From NCBI GenBank assembly GCA_001931905.2, contig MSJI02000702.1, positions 1 through 41,098 of the forward strand: DNA of 41,098 nucleotides, given 5' to 3'. The stretch comes from Cladosporium sp. IMV 00045 (Eukaryota > Ascomycota > Dothideomycetes > Cladosporiales > Cladosporiaceae). Positions 1 through 10,501 of the stretch are shown here, piece after piece. A program made the position numbers and the translations under genes. Within the stretch, counting starts at the first letter, position 1, and every line of letters begins with the position of its first letter. The notes under the pieces are model-generated. The model had not been told where the DNA came from. It was given only the letters and a program-made list of their open reading frames with translations, and made no database searches.

Positions 1-548
1 TTTTTTCTCTGTACATATCTTGGGATTAAAGTGCCCCCGTGTGGCTCTCGTCCAAGGCTCGGCTACGGGTATCTCCAGAGGGCTCTTCTTGGAGACCGTT
101 ACGTACGATTGCGATTCGCCCAAATCAGACCCCTCCGGGGCAAGCTAGTTTATGAGTATACAAAAGAGAAGTTCATCTCTACGCGCGCGAGAATTCCTTT
201 GCACAACTGATGGAAAGATTGCACGTGGCCTTCTCTCTAGCGAAATCAGCGATTAAATGGACAGTTGGGTGGCCCGTTTGATTTTTTCTTGCATTGCAGA
301 GCGGCGGGATGACTTTGCGCCGTGGCAGTCTTTTTCTCCGCGATGGTTTTCTGAAAAGTCATCGCTCTTGACAGGGCGTTGTTTGGCAGGCCTTCTTGCA
401 TCTTGTCGCGCGTGCCACCCTGGGAGGTATTGGCGCTGCGCGGTGCGGTTCACAGAGATGCGCTGTCAGCGTGGGCGTGGAGGGTGGTGGGAAATGTATG
501 ACGACTCGCTTTCAATGCTCGGAAGCATCCTTCAAGCCTGACCACCCG
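1..548. other. intergenic, window edge
   Basis: No gene can be supported here. The stretch lies downstream of the minus-strand gene ending at 549. Open frames in it are short and resemble no family I know. One CACGTG occurs near 222-227 without an associated gene. Confidence 0.5.
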
Positions 549-1811
549 TTACTCCATCCCATCCATCAACTCCACGCGATCGAGCACCATGCCCCTACGT
601 CCAACCCACTCCCTCAAATCCTCCCAGTCCTCGCCCTCCTCCTCGCCCCTCTTCTCCAAACTCTTAAAGCCCCACGCGCCCGCCACGCGGTCGATGGCCG
701 CGCGCTCGTCCTCCCTTACCCAGCGCTCCCACAGCGGCACGCCCTGCGCCCACGTGATGCGGTCCATCTGATCGTTGGCCGTGGTGATGGCCACGTAGCC
801 CGTCATGCTGACGGCGCTGACGTACGTCATGATGCCCGCGAAGGCCATCCAGGTCGCCTGCGTCGGGTCGAGCATGGGCTGCCAGGTGCCGAAGACGCTG
901 GCCAAGCTGTAGGCTGCGAGAGGAGCGAGGCCTAGCCCGCCGATGGGCACGAGCGCTTGCCGCAGGACTTTGGCTTTGCGGAAGGAGGAGGTGCAGAATG
1001 TCGTTTCGATGATGTCGGTTGCGAGGATGAGGTTGTGCGCCGTTATGGCGGAGGAGAGGGCGGCGTTGGCGGTCGAAGTGTCGACGGCGGTGTTGATTTT
1101 GTCCGGGGTGGCGAGGGAGTAGGTGACGGTGCCGTCGGAGGAGGCAGTCGGGGTGGGTTTGTAGGCGTAGAGGGCGAAGACGTCGGGGAGGCTGGACGGC
1201 TGGTGGAGCAGGGCTTGCAGGTCGACGTAGGCTTTAAGGATGGCGGGTGTGATAAAGACATTTTGGTCGCGCGCGACCTTCTCCGCTTGGTGGCTGATTA
1301 GGGTGAGGAGGGTCGCTTTTGTGACGGAGTTGGGCGCTTGTCTGGCGTTGACGGAGCCCAGGAGGGCGGACCGCGCGGAGTCGCCGTGTTTTTGCTGTTG
1401 GGAGGCGGCGTGGATTGATTTTGCGTCGACGAGGCTCTTTGCGAGAGAGTCCAGCTGCTCCAATACGTATAGTACACGCTGTTCGGGTGGGACTGGGCCG
1501 TCTTGAGGTTTCAATGCGCTTGCTGCGAGCTCCTGGACGCGCGCGTGGATGGCGTTGAGGTCGGAAGGGCTTGGATGTTTATGTGTTTTGACATCGAGAG
1601 GGGTGGTCGCAGCGGTGGCATAATGTCTTTCATGGCGGCGATGTGCGGTTGGCGAGGACGTCTGTCGCGAAGGTCGTGATGTGGGAGTAGTGTTGATGTT
1701 TCGCCGGGTGTTCAAGAAGGCTGGCTGGCCTAGGGAGCGCCATTGGGTCTTGTGGGTGCTCCTGAGTATGGCGAGGGAGTCGCCGCAAATTGTCGCTCGT
1801 CTGATCTCCAT
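549..1811 (-). CDS. conserved fungal mitochondrial membrane protein, unknown function
   Basis: A single-exon frame of 420 residues. I do not recognise a named family. The first ~70 residues are rich in Arg, Ser and Thr and nearly free of acidic residues, and end in a RHYATA stretch that looks like a matrix-peptidase cleavage region, so import into mitochondria is inferred. The middle (about residues 80-240) is probably helical and soluble. Two hydrophobic segments follow near residues 290-310 and 318-345, the second containing WMAFAGIMTYVSAV. The C-terminal tail has a WAQGVPLWERWVREDERAAI segment and a WVGRRGM motif, which look like a conserved core. The likely topology is two inner-membrane helices with a charged tail. 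It shares a 488-bp intergenic region with the divergent verprolin gene. That it is a real gene is quite sure; its function is not. Confidence 0.75.
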   Translation of the reverse strand: MEIRRATICGDSLAILRSTHKTQWRSLGQPAFLNTRRNINTTPTSRPSRQTSSPTAHRRHERHYATAATTPLDVKTHKHPSPSDLNAIHARVQELAASALKPQDGPVPPEQRVLYVLEQLDSLAKSLVDAKSIHAASQQQKHGDSARSALLGSVNARQAPNSVTKATLLTLISHQAEKVARDQNVFITPAILKAYVDLQALLHQPSSLPDVFALYAYKPTPTASSDGTVTYSLATPDKINTAVDTSTANAALSSAITAHNLILATDIIETTFCTSSFRKAKVLRQALVPIGGLGLAPLAAYSLASVFGTWQPMLDPTQATWMAFAGIMTYVSAVSMTGYVAITTANDQMDRITWAQGVPLWERWVREDERAAIDRVAGAWGFKSLEKRGEEEGEDWEDLREWVGRRGMVLDRVELMDGME

Positions 1812-2299
1812 GATGTATGTTGGTGGTGGTCAATCGTAGTGCAAGTGCAAGCAATAGCGGTGTTCGAGCAATGAATTCAATTCACCAACATCCAGCCGAC
1901 GTCTCTGCTTCGGCTGCCGCGCCGAGCCACGTGCCGACAAGGGCTTTAATCAAATGAATTAACTAAATTAGTTAAGGAGACTAAACTGAATTCATGCCTA
2001 ACGTCCGCCCTGACGCTGCCCAAGGCGTTCGCCCGCAAGGCAAAGCACAGTGACGACGGGGCCAAGACCGACTGCAGGTACTGTACACGCTTCATCACTG
2101 CGACTGTTGACTGCCACACCACACACCTCGACCTATTGTTCTGTTCACTCGACCTCACTCTCTCGCCACGACGCGTGTCTCTGTAGGCGGCAGTCTAAGG
2201 ATATATACACCACACCTTTCGCCGCCGCGCCATTCCGCGACTTGGGCAAATACACTCCAGGCACACGACACATATAGCAACACATAAGCAAACGGCGTC
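1812..2299. promoter_or_regulatory. divergent promoter region between mitochondrial protein gene and VRP1
   Basis: This 488-bp region lies between two divergent start codons. It contains a near-perfect palindrome at 1959-1975 (8-bp arms, 1-base centre), a CACGTG at about 1928-1933, and a TATATA element at about 2202 on the plus strand, roughly 95 bp before the verprolin start. No open frame here is convincing. Confidence 0.5.
2202..2208 (+). promoter_or_regulatory. TATA-like element of VRP1
   Basis: A TATATA-type element lies about 95 bp upstream of the verprolin start codon, with a pyrimidine- and C-rich leader between them. The assignment rests on sequence and spacing only. Confidence 0.35.
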
Positions 2300-3822
2300 A
2301 TGCCTGCGCCTCCACCCCCTCCTCCACCTCCACCACCGCCTATGCCTGGCGGTGCCGGTGGTAAGTCTCCTGGAAGCCTCAAAAATGTAATAGACAGCTG
2401 AGAGTATCCAGGACCTCCCCCTCCGCCTCCTCCGCCTCCCGGTGGCCTACCATCTCGACCGGGCAAGGGCGAAGTGAAAGACAGAGTACGTCAGAGTCAC
2501 GTCTACGAGAACGACGAGCGACACGCTGCGTCTGGAAACGACCCCGACGAACAACATATTAACACATCATTCAGGGAGCATTGCTCAGCGACATCAACAA
2601 AGGCACAAGGTTGAAGAAGGTCGGCGTTGTCAACGATCGTTCAGCACCAGTCCTAGGCAACAAAACCAACAATGACTCCGGACCTCCCATGGGAGGCGCA
2701 CCGCCAGTGCCAGGACTTAGGCCACCGGCGCCAAACAGAGCACGAAGCAACAGCGACCAAGGACAGGGTGGAAGTTCAGCAGGAGGAGGAATGGAACCCG
2801 CAGCACCGCAATTAGGAGGTCTTTTTGCAGGAGGAATGCCGAAACTGAGAAAGTCCGGTGGTGTCAAGACCGGCGCATACGATTCAGATCCAGAGCCATC
2901 CTCTCGAAGCGTATCAAGTCCGCCTCCAAAAGCTCCTGTTCCGCCTCGACCTGGTGGAGCTGCTCCGCGCCCTCCTGGAGCTCCCCCACCACCTCCTGGA
3001 GCCGCTCCTCCTCCGCCCGGCGGCGTAGCTGCTCTCAGAGGCGATTCGCGCACATCATCCCAAGCCTCACTTTCAACGACAGATCTCGCCGCCAGCAAAC
3101 CAAAACCTCCACGGCCAGCCGGCAAGAAACCACCAATCCCTCCACCCGCCTCAAGAAAGCCATCAGCCGCACCACCACCAGCCGCCGCTCCTCCTCCACC
3201 ACCGCCACCCCCTTCCGCACCACCAACAATCACAGCAACCGCTCCTCCCGCCCCACCACCTCCCCCACCAGGTTCCGCCCCACGCCCACCACCCGCACCC
3301 CGAGGATCTGCACCCTCCATCCCCCAAGCGCCACCACCACCAAGCCCCCGAGCAAACGGCGCATCATCACCCGCCCTACCACCACCTCCACCACCTCAAG
3401 CCTCACCACCCGCCAGCCCCGCTCCACCACCCCCACCACCACCTCCATCCGCCCCTCCAACCCGCCCCTCCTTCTCCGCCGCCAGCCCTCCGCCACCCCC
3501 GCCACCCCCAGCAGCCAAATCTCCAGCCATCCCCACCGCGGGCGGGCAATCCATCGGCTCCTCAGCCGGCGCCCTGCAGCCCATGGACGCGTCGGCATAC
3601 ACCCTCACAAACGGCGGCTCGCCCTCTCTCTCGCGCGGCGGAAGCCATAACGCCTCCGCCGGTGCTGGTGGCGGTGGAGCGAGAATCACAATTCAAGACA
3701 GCAGGTTCAAATTCCAACCTGACGAAGCGCTGCCCATGCCAAGGCAATTCGGCGGTGGGCCAAAGAGGTACAGGGCGGGCAGGGGGAGCAGTGTGCCGTT
3801 GGATTTGAGAATGTTTGAGTAG
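2300..3822 (+). CDS. VRP1: verprolin / WIP-family actin regulator (3 exons)
   Basis: Exons are 2300-2360, 2412-2485 and 2575-3822, giving 460 residues; both introns have GT..AG ends and keep frame. Verprolin/WIP proteins bind monomeric actin and recruit WASP (Las17) for Arp2/3-driven actin assembly at endocytic patches and sites of polar growth. The N terminus is poly-proline. A WH2 actin-binding motif follows at about residues 44-60 (ALLSDINKGTRLKKV), split from its upstream DR by intron 2. Residues ~140-370 are low-complexity proline-rich runs, which would bind profilin and SH3 domains. The C terminus carries the WASP-binding signature (SRFKF, LPMPRQF, KRYRAGRGSSVPLDL). A start at the first exon is preferred because it restores the usual proline-rich head before WH2. 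Long antisense frames in this gene are composition artefacts. Confidence 0.9.
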
Positions 3823-5988
3823 AGAGGCGTGTTTTGTGTGGTTTTTGCGGGAGGGGTGGGGAGGAGATAGGGAGAGTTGAGAGTTCAGCTTGTGTGTATA
3901 TATGGCTTAGCTATTGGCATTTTTTATTTTTAAGATTTGAGAGTATTATTATAACCCAGTATTTTTGAGATAGAAAAGAAAAAGGCAGAGTTTTCGTTTT
4001 TGGCGATTCACAATTCTCCAGGGCGCCGAGTTGTGTTACAAAGAGGCCATGATGGATCCTTCGGCACCTTCACAGGATCCGGCTGCTCGTCAGTTCCTCT
4101 TTGATTATTTGGACCCCAACTGGAACCGGCTACCAGGTTGCAATGTCGCGTTTCTAGTGGACGGATTATTTCATGATGACCGGCAAAGAGGCTTGTTGTG
4201 GAACAGACGCTTTTGCCGCAGATGCATTTTGTTTGGTGAGAATTTGCTAAGACTGTCGTTCGCACATGGCAGATCTCTTCGTCTCACTCACGTTGAGAAT
4301 GCGTTGTTACAATAGAGATGATGTGCGTCGTGGCCCCGACCCATTGGTTGACTTCGACGTGTAGTCGTTGTATCGGATCGCCCGTTTTGCCTATGATTAC
4401 TGGAGTGCACGCGAGGATGAAGGAGGACGATCGCGAAGTCGTCTCTCCGAAAGGCTGTGCTGTCTCTTTCGTCGTTGGCTGGGGATGGGGTCGGTATGGC
4501 TTGCTGCTCTTTGACAGGAAGGTCAAATTGGAATAGTGATTCGCGGAAGGGATGGATGGGATGGTTCGTTCAATGTCATCGAATGGGAGGCTTGGGTTGA
4601 GGCACAAGCTGCAGATATTGTTTTCTGGTTCTTTTGGTCGTTCTTGCGAGTCGATAAGAATCGACATCGGACAATTGAGGGCGGATAGGGAGAAAGAGGA
4701 TGGATTTGCTCTCTTCCCGTTTTGGCAGATATGTGGATATAGCGGGGGGAGATGCGAGGAGATTCATTCCGAACTTCTATTCGATGGGCGAGAAGGAGGA
4801 GGAGGAGGAGGAGGAGGATGAGGAACAGAAAGGGGGGGGGGGGAGGGTGTTTCTTTGACGAAGTGTGGAAATAGGGACTTTCAATGAAGTTGGAAATTTT
4901 CTCTTTCTCCTTTCATGTTGCTTCACTTTCTCAATCTCTCCCTGAATCTTTGGCTCTCTGTCTCTCTCTCTCGCTCGCTGTCTCTGCACCCCACCCTCGC
5001 TCATTCACTCATTCATTCAATCATTCATTCTACCACCCCCTTTCATTATCTTCCCACCAATCAATCTTCTCACGCGCACGAAAGTCGCAAACAGCGGACT
5101 AAACTCCGTCGTGTTCCTCCCCCTCAATTAGGGGTTGCATTACACTTTGCCGCCCATTGCCCGATGGTATCGTCTCTTTCGATCTGGCTTCGTTGCCTGT
5201 CTGGTTCGCCGCGTATCTGGTCAAAATATCTTCGTTGCTGACGGCTCGGAGTGTCCATTCGGTTCGTAAAGAGAGGATGGCGTTTCGTGGAGCGTCGAAG
5301 AAAGATGTTCTGTGTCTGGCTACTGGCGGTGAATATTATTGGTCGTGTTGGTGGTGGGCGTGGTGGTCGTCGTTCTCGTATTCGTGGTCGTGATTCTGTG
5401 CTGGAAGGAGAAAACACCTTGCTGAATGGTCCTTTGGCCTTCCCCTTGCAAGCAGGACGAGGACGATGAAGAGGCTGGTAGGTTCATTCTCGGCTCAAGT
5501 GAGGGCGCGGTGTTCGAGGAGGTAAAGTTGGATTGAGGGTTTTTTGTTGGCAGGAGTCGAGTTCTCGTTCCTCAGACGAACAAGGAAGTTTGCGTGTGCG
5601 AAGTGCAGGCTATTCTGGTACGCGGATCTGGTTGCCGGGGGACGCCGCGCTAGAAAAGGAAATATGAGAAGGAAAAAAAGGCCCCTGGGAATCGTTACTC
5701 GCGTTACTGAAAGGGAAACAAACAGAAGAAAAAAAAACCCCCCAAGATGGAAACGGGTAAAGGCGGAATTGGTCGCCTTTTGCTGGAACGCTAGGGAAGT
5801 GCAGGCCAAAGCAAAAGATGAAGAACTCAAAGGGAAGACGGGGGTTGCGATTTTGCGATTCGGCGGACGGTGAAATACGCAGGGAACTCGCATTGCCGAA
5901 GAGCAGGGTCGAATTCTTTTGCTGGTAGCACAAATGGTATTCTGCTGTTTCGAAAAGGCCAGGGTCATTGAAGCAACAACCTCCAATG
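3823..5988. other. 2.2-kb gene-poor region with purine and pyrimidine tracts
   Basis: No gene is supported between the 3' ends of VRP1 (+) and the Zn2Cys6 gene (-). The stretch holds GGA repeats (about 4794-4820), a 12-base G run (4832-4843), then a CT-rich plus-strand tract from about 4900 to 5075 with CATT repeats near 5000-5030. CT-rich tracts of this kind usually mark leaders of filamentous-fungal transcripts, so an unannotated plus-strand transcript is possible. Frames at 4031-4315, 4284-4667, 5124-5417 and 5495-5986 have no recognisable domain or splice structure. Confidence 0.5.
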
Positions 5989-7092
5989 CTAGTTCATGTA
6001 GCTTTCTGGAACGGCAATTGGCGGTTTCGCATCTCGCTGGTTGGAACGGTAGTCGAGATGATGTATTGACGATGTAACTACGGAGCTTCGGCGACGTGCG
6101 GTCTGCTGCTGCTGCTGGTGGTGGTTATATTTTTGCTGTTGCTGCTGTTCGTGGGGCGGTTGTCGTTGACATGATGCTGCAGCGCTGGGACCGGGAGCGC
6201 CGTCTTCCACCTTGAAGAATGGATTGTTCGTTCGCCAGGTCATCCGCGATTGGTCGAAGTCAGAAGTGAGGAAAGATTGTGTATTCGTGGGTTGGTACGA
6301 GGTTGCATTCATAGTCCAACTCTCGTTGCTGGAATTGGCCTGCTGTATTTGGGCTCCGGAGCCTTGCCAGTCGAATGGATGACTTGAGTTGGTGGGTGAT
6401 GGGAAATCGCTTGTGCCGGAGCTATGTTGTCTTTCTCTGCTGTAAGACTGGTCAGTTGGTCCAATTGCAAAACGAAAGGTTTGTGGTGGGCTTTTTATCA
6501 TGTACCTTTCTGATGATTGTGAGGATGGCTCTGAAGACTGCATGGGTTGATTCTGCCCTCCTGCAGATGCATCAGTCCGGATGCCCAGGGCGAGGTCCTT
6601 AACTGAGGTACCTAGTCGGAGTCTAGCGAGGAGCATGGTGGATACTTCGTCAGAGCCATCTCGCATGGCATCAACAAGCGTGTCGAGGTTGTCAGACCGG
6701 CCAGTGGCTTCCATGAGTTTCCGTTTGAGATCGGCCGTCCTGGTAAGCCCATCGCCAATGTCCCATGAGCACGTCAGATTGCGGTCGCTACAGAAGCGAC
6801 ACACTGGGCGTTGGCCCGAACATTTGGTCTTTCGCTTCTGACACTGCACACAAGCACTCTTCACGGGTTCTGCTTTCTTGCGAGCCCGATTTGTCTGGTC
6901 TGAGCTGTCATCGCTCTCCGCTCCGTCCGCGGTGGGCTCTGAAGGGCGCCTTGCGGCTTCTTGTTGCCGGTCTTCTGTCATCAGTTCGTCATGATCCTCT
7001 AAAGCAAGGGTGTTTCCCTTGCTAGAAGGCCTCTGCGTGTCCTTGCCACGCCTGGCGACGGAGGCGCCTGCAGGTTCTCTTTTATTGGGCAT
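5989..7092 (-). CDS. Zn(II)2Cys6 fungal transcription factor
   Basis: The open frame is 367 residues. The DNA-binding binuclear zinc cluster is complete at Cys81, 84, 91, 98, 101 and 108 (spacing C-x2-C-x6-C-x6-C-x2-C-x6-C), preceded by a basic Arg/Lys stretch and followed by a short DLKRKLMEA helix that may help dimerisation. No large fungal-specific regulatory domain follows. The remainder is Ser/Gln/Asn-rich, with Gln/His runs near residues 315-335 that could serve in activation. An apparent intron of 66 nt (6440-6505; GTACAT donor, CTGAC branch site, TTACAG acceptor) lies inside the frame without a stop, so the spliced product would be 345 residues. Target genes are unknown. It sits in a gene-poor neighbourhood, with 3.4 kb upstream free of clear genes, so a long regulatory region is possible. 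Confidence 0.85.
   Translation of the reverse strand: MPNKREPAGASVARRGKDTQRPSSKGNTLALEDHDELMTEDRQQEAARRPSEPTADGAESDDSSDQTNRARKKAEPVKSACVQCQKRKTKCSGQRPVCRFCSDRNLTCSWDIGDGLTRTADLKRKLMEATGRSDNLDTLVDAMRDGSDEVSTMLLARLRLGTSVKDLALGIRTDASAGGQNQPMQSSEPSSQSSERYMIKSPPQTFRFAIGPTDQSYSRERQHSSGTSDFPSPTNSSHPFDWQGSGAQIQQANSSNESWTMNATSYQPTNTQSFLTSDFDQSRMTWRTNNPFFKVEDGAPGPSAAASCQRQPPHEQQQQQKYNHHQQQQQTARRRSSVVTSSIHHLDYRSNQRDAKPPIAVPESYMN
6440..6505 (-). other. probable in-frame intron within the Zn2Cys6 gene
   Basis: On the minus strand the segment begins GTACATG and ends TTACAG, with ACTGAC about 16 nt before the acceptor. Its 66 nt are divisible by three and contain no stop, so both spliced and retained forms are translatable. 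Splicing joins ...SSE to SRERQ. Confidence 0.65.
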
Positions 7093-10000
7093 GCTCGCCG
7101 CAGGGTTTGCGATCGAGATGTGAAAAGAGTCAGAAGCCGGGGACCACCAGCGTTACCGCTTAACAGTTGGATCGTCTGTGTTGGGTGTTGGGAAATGAGA
7201 TCGCTTAGCAACGATCTCGTTGACGGACAATGTAATTATCTTGTGGACGCGGGTTGCGGCTGAAATCGTGCCGGCCAAGTTCCTGTCAGACCAGCTTCAC
7301 TACTGCCTTGGTGTACAGTAAGAATGGAAGAGTCGGACAAGCTAGTCAGGATCCACGTTTCCTAAGAGGCGAGGCGTCAAGCCATCAAGTGTCATAGCGC
7401 AGGAGGTCAAAACCCTGACGTCGCCATGAGGGAACAAGGTACATTAAGGGACGCCGGACGGTGGGTAGGTGGGAAGAACGAGGGAGGGGATTGCGTTGGC
7501 GCATACAGTAGAAGATCCGGCGACGGTCCTGTGCTCCGTGAGCCACCGACAAGAGCTACGTAGGCTACGCCAAACGGTTGTAACGCAGGGCCGTAGCGAG
7601 CAGGGAGCGGGGATGCTTGGATTGTGTCGCTTGCTAGATGGACCGTTTCCTTGCCCGGAGTATCACCCTAGGAGGGTATTCTTTTTGCCCAGCCTTCTCG
7701 AGACCCTTCACTTTGTTGGCAAATGGCGAGGTCAGCTTTGCGTTGCAGGCCAGATGGACCTTCCCACAAACGCACCGTTGCCGCCGGCATGCACATTCTG
7801 TCGTCGTAAAATTCTGCGTGCCTTTGCCCCCTGCCCGTGATCACCGCCTCGCCTGGTCGGTATTTGGTGGCTGGTCGCGGCGCATTTGGTGCCGCCGCCC
7901 TGAGCTCGACAAGTGGAGTCGCCCGGAGTCGGAGTTATCTCCATGCAGATTTCATTGGCTGAGGCACCCCCTAGACATGGTAGGACTAATGACCAATGGG
8001 CATGAATGCGTCCGAGCCGCCCAAAAGCATCAGCTCTGGGCAAAATCTGACGGCACGCGCAAGTATGATGAGATGATGTCGAACAGGTTCGAGCGCGGCT
8101 TGAACAGCCTGTGGGGTTACAGCACAGGAGCCCACTCCGAGTACTGTTGGCTGCCGCCGCCCTGCCGCCGCAGGATGGCGAGGGTACGGAGGTAGCACAA
8201 TCGGAAACGGCTGGACACCCCGCTGGAGCTTCATGGCCAATGATCGCGTGAAGTATAATGGGCGTTTGGGACAACGCCGGTCGTTGTAAAACAAAGCCCT
8301 CAAGAGTGGCCTCGGTATTCGCTGATCCAGAACGGTACTTGCAGATGTGTAAACACCAATGCTGGTAGGCCCCCATGCCATTGAATCCAATCACGCCATC
8401 GCGAACATTCGAGTCGAGCTCGCAGATTCCAGGGACGTATCTTTCGCCACTCCGCATTGCCCGCCCTCGTCTGGATCTAGATTGCCAAAGTCCAGACAGC
8501 GATTTTGTTTACAACATAGCTGAAGACTTTTGATCTAAACGAACCCATACGGGGGTCCACAATCGCTGCCGCCCTCTGTGATTGAGGGCATCGAGGGCAT
8601 ATCCTGGCCAGCATGATACGGCTTTGACGGCTTAACGCCACAACGAACTTGATTGACTGTCCGAGGTCATATGGGTAAAGTCAATGTAGCCAACAGCGAG
8701 TCAAATCAACGCGGTAGTGGTTCTTCGCTGATCCCGAGTCCCTGTAGACATGCGTCGAAAGCGGGCGACTAAGGCACCTGCAGATCGAATTCTTCTGCTA
8801 CCTGAGGTGCTGCACTGTCCAGGATCTCGTTTCCACGGAGTGTAGCGCCTGCTCAAGGTAGAGATGCACAGAAACAGTACTTACAGGATAGATCGGCAGT
8901 GATGTTCGGGTCCGATTGCATACTGTACCCTGGTTTAGTAAACTGGATGGAATGGAGTCAGCTCCGCAGCAGCTTTCTATCATGTTATGTGGGTGCACAG
9001 GCTCGGTGCACGCAGAATGCATATGCATGCGAGCAGGCGGTTCCCCATCAAGGAAAAGGCAGGGTTGATCATGACAAGAGGCAAAATGCTTGCCCTCTCG
9101 GCGTTCTCGAGCATGTGTGACCAGCCTTGTGAGTCCGTGGCATGAGTCGCGCCCCTCTCTCACCCTCTCTCTCTCTCCCTCTCGTGCTGGGACTTTCCGT
9201 CCATGTGGGAATGGCCGAGAATCCTCGTGGAATACGCAGATTTGTGGGTGCGTGGGCGGTCTTGTCGCAAGTCAGAGTTGACCCATATGAGCCTTGCAGC
9301 TGAACGCGTCTGTGCACGTCAAGAAGGTGGCTCTGGTGGTGTGAAGGCAGGGCGCGAGAGCTTGTCGGATTCAGGTGTCAGCGGATACGCACGCACCCGT
9401 GTCTTGATGCGACAACTCAAGCGGTGGCGAGCAATGCGTGTGAGGCAGCTGAATAGGCAGCTGAACGTGTTCATCAACTCCAATGTTTGCCCCCGCCATC
9501 GTGGTCTTCCCGAAGATCGAGCTGAAAAACAGCAGTTGTACGCCCTGCAGCCTTGGGCCCTGTTGCGTAACCACCAGTCGATCCTTACGAATGTACCCAT
9601 TCTCGCCATTCTAAGGCATGCAGTCGTCACGGCAGGGACCTCAGGACGCGAATGTCGAATATCTCGAGTATCTCGAGGGTGTCGAGTACCCGATTTCTTA
9701 CGAGTCGAGTATGCAACATCTTGAACATCACAGAGATCCCTGCATATCAAGTTGGGCGCCGGCGGCGTGCCCGCCCCTTTCTCTTGCATTCTCTCCAGCA
9801 GGATGGTTCTGTCGACAACACATCATACACAAAAGAACACATGTGTTGTCGAAAAAATGACAGATCCTAATCATGTATGCGGTATCGTTTCGAGGCTGCA
9901 CGGCACTGCATGGTTCCGTCAGCGTGCATGTCACCTCTTTTTCTCGGCTGGCCAACTAATCATCTGAACTATTTGTGTTGATCACATGACGGTTGTTGCC

Positions 10001-10501
10001 AATGAAAGTACTTGCCTAGCGAATGATATCTCCGCGGAAATATTGGTATACACTGGAGAAGCCTAGGTAAGCACAAGGGACGATATAACACGAAGCATGA
10101 TTTCGACACGATGGACTGTCATCGGGATTTTTCCTAGTACACGACCATGCGTTTCTGAACCTGCTACATCAGACACTGGACTTTCCTTAGTACCGAGATA
10201 AAGAAGGAGTACGGTGCACCACATAATCTCACCAGCAGGCTTCGACCTTTGCCGTCTATCTAACTAATTCCAAGCATTTCACTTCTTGTGAATCAAAACA
10301 GTTGGCTTTCATGGCCGGTAATGCTTTCTAGAACCACTTCACTCCAACAGACGGCCAAACAATGCCCAATCCGTTTACCCAGCAGTCTCGACCAGCACGA
10401 AGTATTTTACGCTGGCATCATGGTCTTCGATTGTGATGCAATCGTATCCATGTCAACATTCAACGCAACATCGTCAAATTCCCCCAACCGGACGCATGAG
10501 C
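7093..10501. other. 3.4-kb gene-poor region upstream of the Zn2Cys6 gene
   Basis: I see no convincing gene. The longest frames (7732-8457 minus, 241 codons; 9203-9724 plus, 173 codons; 7638-8195 plus) show no domain, no family resemblance and no coherent splice pattern. A CT-rich plus-strand microsatellite lies at about 9152-9184, just before the 9203 frame. A perfect 12-bp inverted repeat lies at 9812-9852. Short TCGAG-rich repeats occur near 9655-9715. The composition is not the A/T-rich type left by repeat-induced mutation. Confidence 0.5.
9812..9852. repeat. 12-bp perfect inverted repeat (hairpin or dyad)
   Basis: The arms TCGACAACACAT (9812-9823) and ATGTGTTGTCGA (9841-9852) are exact reverse complements with a 17-nt spacer, followed by an A run. 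It could be an RNA hairpin or a spaced palindromic binding site. There is no gene nearby to which to attach it. Confidence 0.6.

Noticed and set aside
2571..3320. 249-codon Gly-rich minus-strand frame
   Set aside because: It is the antisense shadow of the proline-rich verprolin exon; composition alone keeps it open.
5495..5986. 163-codon minus-strand frame as a further exon of the Zn2Cys6 gene
   Set aside because: The regulator has its own stop at 5989, no convincing donor precedes it, and this peptide looks random.
7732..8457. 241-codon minus-strand frame as a possible gene
   Set aside because: It is Ser/Cys/Arg-rich with no motif, no splice structure and overlapping equally long frames; probably chance.
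9203..9724. 173-codon plus-strand frame after a CT tract
   Set aside because: The position is suggestive, but the peptide is Arg-rich and featureless; mentioned only as a possible transcript.
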